From NCBI GenBank assembly GCA_937135995.1, contig CAKZOF010000514.1:1-6145 (forward strand): DNA of 6,145 nucleotides, written 5' to 3'. Below, in pieces: positions 1-6,145 of the stretch; position 1 is the first letter of the stretch, and every line of letters begins with the position of its first letter. The position numbers and the translations under genes were made by a program. The notes beneath the pieces are model-generated. The model was not told the DNA's origin. It searched no databases and saw nothing but the letters and a program-made list of their open reading frames with translations. This DNA is from an uncultured Pyrinomonas sp. (lineage in GTDB: Bacteria; Acidobacteriota; Blastocatellia; Pyrinomonadales; Pyrinomonadaceae).

Positions 1-1121
1 ACGACGACGGCTGTAGCCGGAACGGTCAACTCTTCTCTGCGCTCGGCAGCGTGCAGGATCACCGTGACGAACATGCCGGGCTTGAGCAGTTCGCCCGGGT
101 TGGCGACCACGCAGCGCAGCGCGATGGTGTGTTTTTCGGGATCGACAAGGCTTCCGATCTGATCGACCCGCGCCGCGAAGACGCGCGTCGGATAGGCGGC
201 GACCCTGATCTGCAGCGGCGCGCCGACGCGCACGTAGGCGAGTTGATCTTCGTAGATGTCGGCGTTGACCCACACCGATGACAGATCAGCGATCATGAAG
301 AGTGGATCGCCGGCACCGGCTTGAACTACTTGGCCGAGCCCAACGTGCCTTTCAATGATCACACCGCCAATCGGCGCCACGAGCGGGACGAGCCGATTGA
401 CCGCCCGAGCGCCGGAGTCGAGCCGCGCGATCTCGCCCGCGCTCAAACCAGCGCTTTGCAAACGCTCGCGCGCCGCCGTCACGGCCGCCTGCGCGCGTGT
501 CAGATCATCTCCGGCTCGTGCTTCGTCGGCCTGCGCTTGTTGCAGCTCGCGCCGCGGGATGGCATCCACGGCCGCCAAGCGCTCGGCCCGTTCTCTGGTC
601 CGCTTCGCCAACTCGAACGACGTGCGCGCCGAAGCAAGCGCCGCCAGCGACTGCTGATAGTCGGATTCGAGACCGACGATGTCGGGCGAATCGATGGTGC
701 CGAGCACCTGTCCGGCGCGCACGTGGTCGCCCACTTCGGCGCGCAGCTGGACCAAGCGCCCGGAGAACTGCGAGAAGACCGGCGTCATGCGCCGCATGGC
801 CACTTTGCCCGGCGTGGAGATCTCCGGCGCGAGCGCTCGGCGCATGACGATCTCGGTAGCGATCGCCGCGCGCTGCTCCAGCGCGAGCGCAACCGTATCG
901 GCAGTCGTCTCTTGAGCCTTGTCCGCTCGCTCGACGATCGCCGTCCGCTCGCGCGCCCGCCACGCGATCACGGCGAAGACGACGGCCAGCACGGCGACAA
1001 GCAGCGCGATCAGCCAACGCCTTCTTTTGGTGACCGCACGGCCAGATGCGACCACTTGCTCGTCTGCGGATTCGGCGGCTTCGTCAGTGGTCACCTCTTG
1101 TTCCATCACGCTCTGGTCCAT
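1..1121 (-). CDS. RND efflux periplasmic adaptor (CzcB/CusB-like membrane fusion protein), 3' end cut by window edge
   Basis: This protein would link an inner-membrane RND pump to an outer-membrane duct in a tripartite efflux complex. 373 codons are visible. Residues 1-32 are an acidic cytoplasmic tail, and 36-54 form a hydrophobic anchor preceded by RRR. The first lipoyl half is near 115-148 (SGRLVQL, VGDHVRAGQVLGTIDSPDI). A short alpha-helical hairpin spans about 152-225. The second lipoyl half is near 246-280 (LVAPIGGVIIERHVGLGQVV, then DPLFMIADLSSVWV). The beta-barrel region covers about 281-355 and ends in LLKPGMFVTV. These motifs are typical of the CzcB/CusB heavy-metal branch, but no His-rich or Met-rich metal site is obvious, so the substrate is not settled. 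The only cysteine is residue 337. The ATG at 1121 is preferred because a strong GGAGGGAGGG ribosome-binding site precedes it. Family members usually run about 400 residues or more, so the missing end is probably short. The gene lies 33 bp downstream of the outer-membrane partner, probably in one operon. Confidence 0.93.
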   Translation of the reverse strand, partial: MDQSVMEQEVTTDEAAESADEQVVASGRAVTKRRRWLIALLVAVLAVVFAVIAWRARERTAIVERADKAQETTADTVALALEQRAAIATEIVMRRALAPEISTPGKVAMRRMTPVFSQFSGRLVQLRAEVGDHVRAGQVLGTIDSPDIVGLESDYQQSLAALASARTSFELAKRTRERAERLAAVDAIPRRELQQAQADEARAGDDLTRAQAAVTAARERLQSAGLSAGEIARLDSGARAVNRLVPLVAPIGGVIIERHVGLGQVVQAGAGDPLFMIADLSSVWVNADIYEDQLAYVRVGAPLQIRVAAYPTRVFAARVDQIGSLVDPEKHTIALRCVVANPGELLKPGMFVTVILHAAERREELTVPATAVV

Positions 1122-1126
1122 CTCGG

Positions 1127-1136
1127 CCCTCCCTCC
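1127..1136 (-). promoter_or_regulatory. Strong ribosome-binding site of the adaptor gene
   Basis: Read on the minus strand this is GGAGGGAGGG, two overlapping GGAGGG cores. The nearer core ends 5 bases before the ATG at 1121, which is good spacing. It fixes the adaptor start at 1121 rather than at the in-frame ATG five codons later. It takes up part of the 33-bp gap after the upstream stop codon, so the adaptor can be translated independently within a shared transcript. Confidence 0.8.
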
Positions 1137-1154
1137 GTCTCGTCGAACGGCGAG

Positions 1155-2513
1155 CTAGTTGAGAAGCCGCGCCCCGGTCGCGTACTCCAATTGATAGAGG
1201 CTCATCAGCAGATCATAGCGCGCTTGGTTGTACTCGACGCGGAGCTGGTTGTAGGCACGTTGCGCATCGAGAAAATCGATCAAACCGCGCGCCCCTTCGC
1301 GATAAGCCGCCTCTTCCGTGCGCCGCACCTGTTCAGCAGCGACCAGTACGTCGCTGGTGAAAGCGCGCAACCGGTCGCGGCTCGTGCGGTAGGCGATGAA
1401 AGCCTTCTCGACATCGGTCAGCGCTTGCGTTTCGGCCTGCCGCAACTGCGCTTCGGCCTGCAACTCGAGCGCCGTCGCCTGTTCGATCGCCGTGCGCGCC
1501 CGCGCCCCGACCTTGAGCGGAACGCTCAAGACCACGCCGAAAGTGTTGTCGCTGCCGGTGCGCGCATACTGACCGCCGACCGTGACGTCGCGCGCTTTGG
1601 AAGCGATCGCCAATTGAACGCCGACCCGCGCCGCTTCGACGTTGAATCGCGCCGCCTGCACGTCGGGACGATTGGCGAGCGCCAGCCGCCGCAAATCATC
1701 GATCCATAACAGCACGGGAATGATGTCAAGATCACCCTCGATGGCGTTCAAATCGGCCTCCGCCTCACCGCCAGCGCGTCCGCCGATCAACCGTACGTCC
1801 GCCCCCGAAGGCGCATCGCCTGCGCCGATGAGGTTGAAGACGTCGCGCACCGCCTGTTGGTACGTTTGTTCGGCAGCCACGGCGTCGCGTTCGAGTTCGA
1901 ACCGCTGGATCTCGATTCGCCGCAGATCCACGCCCGCCGCGTAACCTTCTCGGTATTGGGCACGCAACACTTGCGCCATGCGGTCGAAATGCGCCAAGTT
2001 CTCGCGCGCGACGCGCGAGTTTTCGCGCGCCAACACAGCGTTGAAGAAGGATTGCCGCAACTGGAAGAGTTGCTGGCGCACGGCATCGCGCAACTGCGCT
2101 TCGGCCAGCCGCACGTTCCACTCGGCCTGCGCAATGCGCAGCGCGCGTTTGTCGCCGCGCTCGATGAGCTGGTCCACCTCGACCGTGTAGGTCGAATTGG
2201 CGGCGACGTTGTCGCCTGTGCCGAAGATGAGCCCCGGATGGGTGAAGACGCGCGGCAGCGCAAGTTGCGTCGCGCTCGCCGTGAGCGTCGGCGTCGGGCG
2301 CAGTCCGGCTGCCGTGCGCTGCGCGCGCAGCGCGTCGAGGTTGCGTTGCGCCGCGAGCACGGTTGGATTGCGCTGCATCAGCAACTCGGTCGCCTTCGCC
2401 AACGAAAGTTTGGAAGGCACTAGCTGTGCGCGCCCGCCGACAGCGAACTGCGCCCCCAAGGCGAGCAGCAAGAGGACCTTGACGCTTGCGCCGAACAACA
2501 GCCGATTGCTCAC
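1155..2513 (-). CDS. TolC/CzcC-family outer-membrane efflux protein
   Basis: This is the outer-membrane and periplasmic duct of a tripartite efflux pump, complete at 452 residues, a normal length for the family. The start is GTG at 2513. It is the start that gives a signal peptide: a basic residue, a hydrophobic core near 11-26, and probable cleavage after GGRA before Gln30. Two outer-membrane efflux repeats follow, at about 33-230 and 268-448. Family features include the early helix with ATELLMQRNPTV, the beta-strand to helix turn VEVDQLIERGDKRALR (111-126), its second-repeat counterpart FGVVLSVPLKVGARAR (325-340), and the C-terminal helix REGARGLIDFLDAQRAYNQL (405-424) ending in LEYATG. A less conserved linker of about 35 residues, Gly/Ala-rich then acidic, joins the repeats near 232-266. 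Upstream is only a weak AGAGAA ribosome-binding stretch. The stop TAG lies 33 bp before the adaptor gene. The order outer-membrane protein then adaptor matches czcCBA operons and supports the CzcC-like reading; the substrate is not shown. Confidence 0.95.
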   Translation of the reverse strand: MSNRLLFGASVKVLLLLALGAQFAVGGRAQLVPSKLSLAKATELLMQRNPTVLAAQRNLDALRAQRTAAGLRPTPTLTASATQLALPRVFTHPGLIFGTGDNVAANSTYTVEVDQLIERGDKRALRIAQAEWNVRLAEAQLRDAVRQQLFQLRQSFFNAVLARENSRVARENLAHFDRMAQVLRAQYREGYAAGVDLRRIEIQRFELERDAVAAEQTYQQAVRDVFNLIGAGDAPSGADVRLIGGRAGGEAEADLNAIEGDLDIIPVLLWIDDLRRLALANRPDVQAARFNVEAARVGVQLAIASKARDVTVGGQYARTGSDNTFGVVLSVPLKVGARARTAIEQATALELQAEAQLRQAETQALTDVEKAFIAYRTSRDRLRAFTSDVLVAAEQVRRTEEAAYREGARGLIDFLDAQRAYNQLRVEYNQARYDLLMSLYQLEYATGARLLN

Positions 2514-2544
2514 CGTCGGTTCTCTTTCGCGTCGCAGGTCGAAG

Positions 2545-2592
2545 CTTCGCGCGCGCTGCCTGCCGCAGAACCAGCGAGCAGCGCGTGCGAAG
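2545..2592 (-). promoter_or_regulatory. GC-rich hairpin in the leader of the outer-membrane efflux gene
   Basis: Arms 2545-2559 and 2578-2592 are complementary over 15 positions with one mismatch in the minus-strand transcript (a G-T pair on the plus strand), around an 18-base loop. The hairpin lies 32-79 bases upstream of the GTG start. If transcription begins further upstream, it would form a stable stem in the 5' untranslated RNA. It lacks a run of U after the stem, so it is not a normal intrinsic terminator. A role in mRNA stability or attenuation is possible but is inference. Confidence 0.45.
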
Positions 2593-2641
2593 TCGCGCCG
2601 AATCGACGGGTGAGAGTGTAGCGAGCCGACGATGAGCTGCT

Positions 2642-2670
2642 GATGAAGCGAAGATTAAAATCTCTTCATC
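2642..2670. promoter_or_regulatory. Bulged inverted repeat, possible operator or leader structure
   Basis: GATGAAG (2642-2648) and AGATT (2652-2656) pair with AATCT (2659-2663) and CTTCATC (2664-2670). This makes a 12-bp stem with a 3-base bulge (CGA) and a 2-base turn. It is one of the few AT-rich patches in the intergenic region and covers a TTTAAT hexamer that could be a -10 element on the minus strand. A dyad over a promoter is what an operator would look like, but without the -35 element or a regulator gene nearby this remains a suggestion. Confidence 0.4.
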
Positions 2671-2894
2671 TACGCCAACGAACCGACACGAGACCAAGGC
2701 AGCGTCAAAGACGATAGAGCCGCAAGCAGGTCGTCGCTCAACCGGCGAGGGCGTAGCGGCGGGCTGGTCCGGACGATAACCGCTTCCTCGATTGCATGAC
2801 AAGCGACGTTCGGCTTTGCTTTCGCGACGAAACGCAGGTCTCTGCTGACGAAGTGATCGAGCCGACGCTGGCTTCGATTCCGGTCGGCCAGCCA

Positions 2895-2950
2895 GCGAGC
2901 GCGCATTCAAAAAATTGAATGAGAATCCAAATTTTTGGATGCGCGCTCGC
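2895..2950. repeat. 56-nt near-perfect inverted repeat with two alternative folds
   Basis: Two 26-base arms (2895-2920 and 2925-2950) surround the tetraloop GAGA, a GNRA-type loop. Of the 26 pairs, 23 are Watson-Crick, one is T-G and two are mismatches. The outer 10 bp are pure GC-rich complement (GCGAGCGCGC with GCGCGCTCGC); the inner part is AT-rich. Each inner half is also a palindrome by itself: ATTCAA-AAAA-TTGAAT (2905-2920) and ATCCAA-ATTT-TTGGAT (2925-2940). The element can therefore form either one long hairpin or a three-way junction with a common outer stem. It ends 171 bases before the receptor start. It resembles a REP-like or miniature mobile palindrome, or a structured regulatory site; the sequence alone does not decide. 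Confidence 0.75.
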
Positions 2951-3121
2951 CGCAGTGGTCCGGGACAGTCGCTTCTGTCTTGCCGCTAAAACCTCGCCCA
3001 GCAGTAACTTGGTGCCGCCGAGCGCGGCTGCCCCAGGTGATGGAACGAGACTTGCTTTGTAGCTATCGCAGAGCTGCTCGATGGCCCTCGCCGTGACAAC
3101 TTCGCTGGCGGGCAACCAATC

Positions 3122-6100
3122 ATGCAAACAAAACGGTTCGCCATCTCTCTTCTCGTCACGCTTCTCGTCACGCTGCTTCTTCCATTCCTTTCGGCCCGCG
3201 GTCAGCAACCCACGGGCAGCATCGAGGGAACGGTCACGGACGAACGAGGGGCAGCGCTGGCTGGCGTGACCGTCGAGATCACCGAAAAGGCCACGCAGCG
3301 CACGATCACGGTTCAAACCAACAGCGACGGTTACTTCATCGTCCGTTCGCTGCTGCCTGGCCGCTACGACGTCTCCATCAGCAAACAGGGCTTTACGCCA
3401 GAAAAGATCGAAGACGTCATCGTCCAAACCGGACAAGTCTCCAACGCGAGCGTCCAACTCAAGGTTGGGAGCCTAGCGGAAACCGTTCAGATCGTCGGCA
3501 CCGAGTCGCAGTTGCAGGTTGACACGGCCCGCCAAACGGTGGACGGCGTGATCACCGCGCAACAGATCGAGCAACTGCCGCTCAATGGGCGCAACTTTCT
3601 TGATCTCGCCCAACTTCAACCGAGCGTCCAAGTGCGCGACGGCGGGGCCATCGATCCGACGAAATCGAATGCCTACCGCGCGGTCGGCATCAACGGAGCT
3701 TCCGGGACGGCGACGCGCGTCCAAGTCGATGGCATCGACGTGACCGATGAGACGGTTGGGACGACCACCGCCAACGTCTCAGCCGATGCCGTCCAAGAGT
3801 TTCAGCTCTCTCGCTCCTCTTTCGATCCGTCGACGTCGCTGACTACATCAGGTGCAGTCAGCATCGTCACCAAAACCGGATCGAATCAATTCCACGGCGC
3901 CGCCTTCTTCTTTTACCGCGACCAGCACCTCGGCGCACGACCGCAGTTTGAAACGTCAAGCCCACGCTTTTACCGCAAGGATCCGGGCTACGCAGTCGGC
4001 GGGCCGCTCATCAAGAACAAACTCTTCTTCTTCTCGAACTACGAACCGATCTACCAAGGCGCGATCGGCATCGTTAACTCAGCCAACTTCCCACAATACT
4101 CTGGCTCGGTCGGCTTTCCGCAAAACGTCAGGCTCGTGACCAATCGCCTCGACTGGAAGCCGAGTAGCCGCTGGTCACTCTTCTATTCGCACCGTTACAG
4201 CGACGATGTCTCCACGGGAGGCACCGCGGCCTCTCCGTATCAGAACATCGACTGGACGATCGTCCACGTCGCTGGTTTCGATTACTTGCGCGGAAACGCG
4301 ACCCACAGCTATCGCTTCGGTTACGTCAATTTCAACAACCGCATCGAGAGCCAAGAGTTCGGTCGCTTCACTTTCCCACGCACCCCGCAGGGGATTCCCT
4401 TTCAGCTGAACGTTGGCGATCTCAGCATTGGTCCTAATTCGCTCGCCCCGCAGCAGACCTATCAAGATAACTACGAGAACCGCTACGACGGCACGCTCGT
4501 GCGCGGCGCGCACGTCTTCAGCTTCGGCGGCGATGTAACGCGCATCATCCTCGGCGGTTTCGCCAACTTCTCGGGACCGCTCACCGTGGGGGCCGACTAC
4601 AGCGCCGATCTACGTAGCGCCTTGATCGCCGCGGGCAAAGACCCGAACAATCCGCTCAACTACCCGCTCAATTTCCTCCAAACGGGACCAAACAGCGGCT
4701 TCTTCTCCGCAGCCCCAGCCCACAACCTCCCTCACGGTGGCCACTTCAATACGCGCATCGCTGGCTACTTTCGCGATCAGTGGCGAGCGCGACGCGAGCT
4801 GACCGTGATCGCTGGCGTGCGCTACGAGTATGACATTGGCTACTTCAGCCCGCGCAATACTCCGGAGCTAGCCTCGCTCAATGTTTACGGGCAAGGACGC
4901 GGACGCGTGCCCCGCTTTCCCAAAGATGCGTTCAGCCCACAGGTCGGCTTCGCTTACAACTTCCGCGGCCAAGGGCGCACGGTGATCCGCGGCGGATTCT
5001 CTCTGACGCGCGAAATGAACATCCTCAACAACAATATCTTCGATGAATACTCGCGCTTGCCCCCAGGCATCGGACCCGATATCCGCCAAATAGATGGCAT
5101 CACGGATCCGGTTGGCAACCCGATCAACATCGGACCGCTCAACGTCGCCGGTTGCCCAGCGCAGGTCACCGACGGCGACTATAGCTGCTTGCTCGGCAAA
5201 CCCTTAGGCGACGTCATCGCCGTTCTCGGTCGGATTCATCAGGCCGTACAGAGCGCCTACGCTGGCTTTCAGTTCGACCCAAACCGCGGCCCGTCCGTCT
5301 TCGATGCTTCACGCGGCGTCACCTACGGCGGAATCTTCCCCGGAGATTACCGCATCCCCTATGCCATGCAGTTCAACATCGGCGTTCAGCACCAACTGGC
5401 ACGCAATCAGGTGCTCTCGATCGACTACGTCCGCATCCGCGGCGTTGGTTTGCCTTTCGTCCTCGTGGATAACGAGCACCGTTTTGCCGCCAACTACTTC
5501 AACGCCGCCGCCGCCATCGCCCGGCGAGATCGATTCTTAACGCAGAATGGATTTGCAAGCGTCGATCAAGCCATCGCCGCGGGCGCGACCATCGTCGATT
5601 TCGGCATGGTCTCGGATGCGGTCTTCACAGGCGTCACGCCCAACATCCTTCGCGCTCGCCTCATCCAGGGCGGATTCACGCTCTACAACGGCCTGCAGGT
5701 CAAACTCGATGGACGGTTGGCAGGCGAGTCACCAAAACCCTTCCGCTTGGCCGGGCGCTCGTTGATCAAGGACGCACGCTACATCATCTCGTACGCCCTC
5801 GGTAGCTCCAAAGCGACGGGCGGATCCGACCGCTCCGAGTTCATCAGCAATGCCATCAACGGCTACAACTACAACAGCGCCTTCGGGTGGACTCCGCTCG
5901 ACAGCCGTCACGTCTTGACGGCGGGCGTCAACATGACCGTCATCGGCGGGTTCCAGTTGAACCAGATCTGGAGTTTCAGCACCGCCCCGCCGCAATCGCT
6001 CTTCGTCCCGTTTGTCTCCTCGGATTCCAACTTCTTCAACGGAGATACGGGCGCGGCGCTCTTCACCACGGACATAAACGGCGATGGAGGGCGTAGTCGC

Positions 6101-6145
6101 GGCGCAATCGCTGGCCATGACCTGCTGCCCGGCACCAACATCGGG
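3122..6145 (+). CDS. Oar-like TonB-dependent receptor with carboxypeptidase-regulatory-like N-terminal domain, 3' end cut by window edge
   Basis: This outer-membrane receptor would import a large ligand using TonB energy; the ligand is unknown. 1008 codons are open, with no frameshift. Residues 1-28 are a signal peptide (KR, then a Leu/Val-rich core, probable cleavage before Gln28 or Gln29). Residues about 31-115 form a carboxypeptidase-D regulatory-like beta-sandwich (GSIEGTVTDERGAALAGV, TNSDGYFIVRSLLPGRYDV). The plug domain follows at about 125-255, with ITAQQIEQLPLNGRNFLDLA (144-163), VDGIDVTD and TSGAVSIVTKTGSNQFHG. The barrel then begins (GYAVGGPLIKNKLFFFSNYE, 289-308) and continues through alternating aromatic strands and long loops, including YNGLQVKLDGR (855-865) and DINGDGGRSRG (984-994). 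The LLPG stretch at the cut end normally lies some 100-200 residues before the C-terminus in this group. The ATG at 3122 is chosen because it directly opens the signal peptide, although its ribosome-binding site is weak. This architecture is widespread in Acidobacteriota. The gene is divergent from the efflux operon. Confidence 0.95.
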   Translation, partial: MQTKRFAISLLVTLLVTLLLPFLSARGQQPTGSIEGTVTDERGAALAGVTVEITEKATQRTITVQTNSDGYFIVRSLLPGRYDVSISKQGFTPEKIEDVIVQTGQVSNASVQLKVGSLAETVQIVGTESQLQVDTARQTVDGVITAQQIEQLPLNGRNFLDLAQLQPSVQVRDGGAIDPTKSNAYRAVGINGASGTATRVQVDGIDVTDETVGTTTANVSADAVQEFQLSRSSFDPSTSLTTSGAVSIVTKTGSNQFHGAAFFFYRDQHLGARPQFETSSPRFYRKDPGYAVGGPLIKNKLFFFSNYEPIYQGAIGIVNSANFPQYSGSVGFPQNVRLVTNRLDWKPSSRWSLFYSHRYSDDVSTGGTAASPYQNIDWTIVHVAGFDYLRGNATHSYRFGYVNFNNRIESQEFGRFTFPRTPQGIPFQLNVGDLSIGPNSLAPQQTYQDNYENRYDGTLVRGAHVFSFGGDVTRIILGGFANFSGPLTVGADYSADLRSALIAAGKDPNNPLNYPLNFLQTGPNSGFFSAAPAHNLPHGGHFNTRIAGYFRDQWRARRELTVIAGVRYEYDIGYFSPRNTPELASLNVYGQGRGRVPRFPKDAFSPQVGFAYNFRGQGRTVIRGGFSLTREMNILNNNIFDEYSRLPPGIGPDIRQIDGITDPVGNPINIGPLNVAGCPAQVTDGDYSCLLGKPLGDVIAVLGRIHQAVQSAYAGFQFDPNRGPSVFDASRGVTYGGIFPGDYRIPYAMQFNIGVQHQLARNQVLSIDYVRIRGVGLPFVLVDNEHRFAANYFNAAAAIARRDRFLTQNGFASVDQAIAAGATIVDFGMVSDAVFTGVTPNILRARLIQGGFTLYNGLQVKLDGRLAGESPKPFRLAGRSLIKDARYIISYALGSSKATGGSDRSEFISNAINGYNYNSAFGWTPLDSRHVLTAGVNMTVIGGFQLNQIWSFSTAPPQSLFVPFVSSDSNFFNGDTGAALFTTDINGDGGRSRGAIAGHDLLPGTNIG
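3149..3172 (+). repeat. Tandem 12-bp duplication in the receptor signal peptide
   Basis: CTTCTCGTCACG occurs twice in direct succession and in frame, encoding LLVT-LLVT (residues 10-17) in the hydrophobic core of the signal peptide. A partial third unit (CTG CTT CTT) follows. The unit is a multiple of three, so gain or loss of a copy would lengthen or shorten the core by four residues without breaking the gene. Confidence 0.8.

Larger units (their letters stand above)
2514..3121. other. Divergent intergenic region, no credible gene
   Basis: These 608 bases separate the 5' ends of the leftward efflux operon and the rightward receptor gene, so they should hold both promoters. No reading frame here resembles a known protein; the open frames are short, Arg/Ser-rich and overlap the flanking genes. 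What can be seen is three inverted repeats, at 2545-2592, 2642-2670 and 2895-2950, described separately. A TTTAAT hexamer on the minus strand (2654-2659) could be a -10 element for the efflux operon, but no good -35 sits at the right distance. No convincing promoter is visible for the receptor gene, whose ribosome-binding site is also weak (GGCGGG-like, about 9 bases upstream of the ATG). The long leader lengths are unusual for plain promoters and leave room for regulatory RNA structure. Confidence 0.7.

Noticed and set aside
321..1709. 462-codon open frame on the plus strand, antisense to the efflux genes
   Set aside because: It is very rich in Arg, His and Asp, has no recognisable domain, and runs opposite two genes with clear family signatures. 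Long antisense open frames are common in GC-rich coding DNA.
2001..2019. Perfect 8-bp inverted repeat CTCGCGCG / CGCGCGAG with a 3-base loop
   Set aside because: It lies inside the efflux coding sequence and is explained by Arg/Ala-rich codons (RVARENLA) in GC-rich DNA.
1765..2910. 381-codon minus-strand open frame overlapping the outer-membrane efflux gene
   Set aside because: It shares the DNA of the efflux protein in another frame, is Arg-rich with no motifs, and would need most of the intergenic region as coding sequence.
2895..2950. Intrinsic terminator reading of the large palindrome
   Set aside because: It lies upstream of both flanking genes, so there is no transcript for it to end, and no T-run follows the GC stem on either strand.
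2964..2979. Small hairpin GACAG / CTGTC upstream of the receptor gene
   Set aside because: A 5-bp stem with a 6-base loop is expected by chance at this length.
3081..3269. Short plus-strand open frame beginning 41 bases before the receptor start
   Set aside because: It is out of frame with the receptor and mostly overlaps it. It is Ser/Arg-rich with no recognisable signature, so it is a shadow frame.
2738..3457. 239-codon minus-strand open frame across the receptor start
   Set aside because: It is antisense to the receptor signal peptide and regulatory-like domain, has no recognisable motif and no ribosome-binding support.

Overview
The window suggests a Gram-negative, GC-rich member of the Acidobacteriota, perhaps the Blastocatellia. 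The main reason is the right-hand gene. It encodes a very large TonB-dependent receptor with an N-terminal carboxypeptidase-regulatory-like domain and an LPLNGRN plug signature, an Oar-like type that is strongly expanded in that phylum. The taxon is an inference from one protein family. No rRNA, tRNA or other marker gene is present.

Layout: two minus-strand genes fill the left 2.5 kb. From right to left (the direction of transcription) they are a TolC/CzcC-type outer-membrane efflux protein (1155-2513) and, 33 bp downstream, a CzcB/CusB-type periplasmic adaptor (1-1121, cut by the left edge). This order, outer-membrane protein then adaptor, is that of czcCBA-type operons. The inner-membrane RND pump is therefore expected just beyond the left edge, but it is not visible here. 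A divergent 608-bp intergenic region (2514-3121) follows. It has no credible gene but holds three inverted repeats. The most striking is a 56-nt near-perfect hairpin at 2895-2950 that can fold in two ways. The receptor gene starts at 3122 on the plus strand and runs open for 1008 codons off the right edge.

Working together: the minus-strand pair would supply the periplasmic bridge and outer-membrane duct of a tripartite efflux system, exporting metal ions or small toxic compounds. The divergent receptor would carry a large ligand across the outer membrane in the opposite direction, powered by TonB. Whether the two units share regulation through the structured intergenic region is open. No regulator gene lies in the window. 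No CRISPR array, insertion sequence, RNA gene or clearly new system was found. The unusual material is confined to the intergenic hairpins and a small tandem duplication in the receptor signal peptide.
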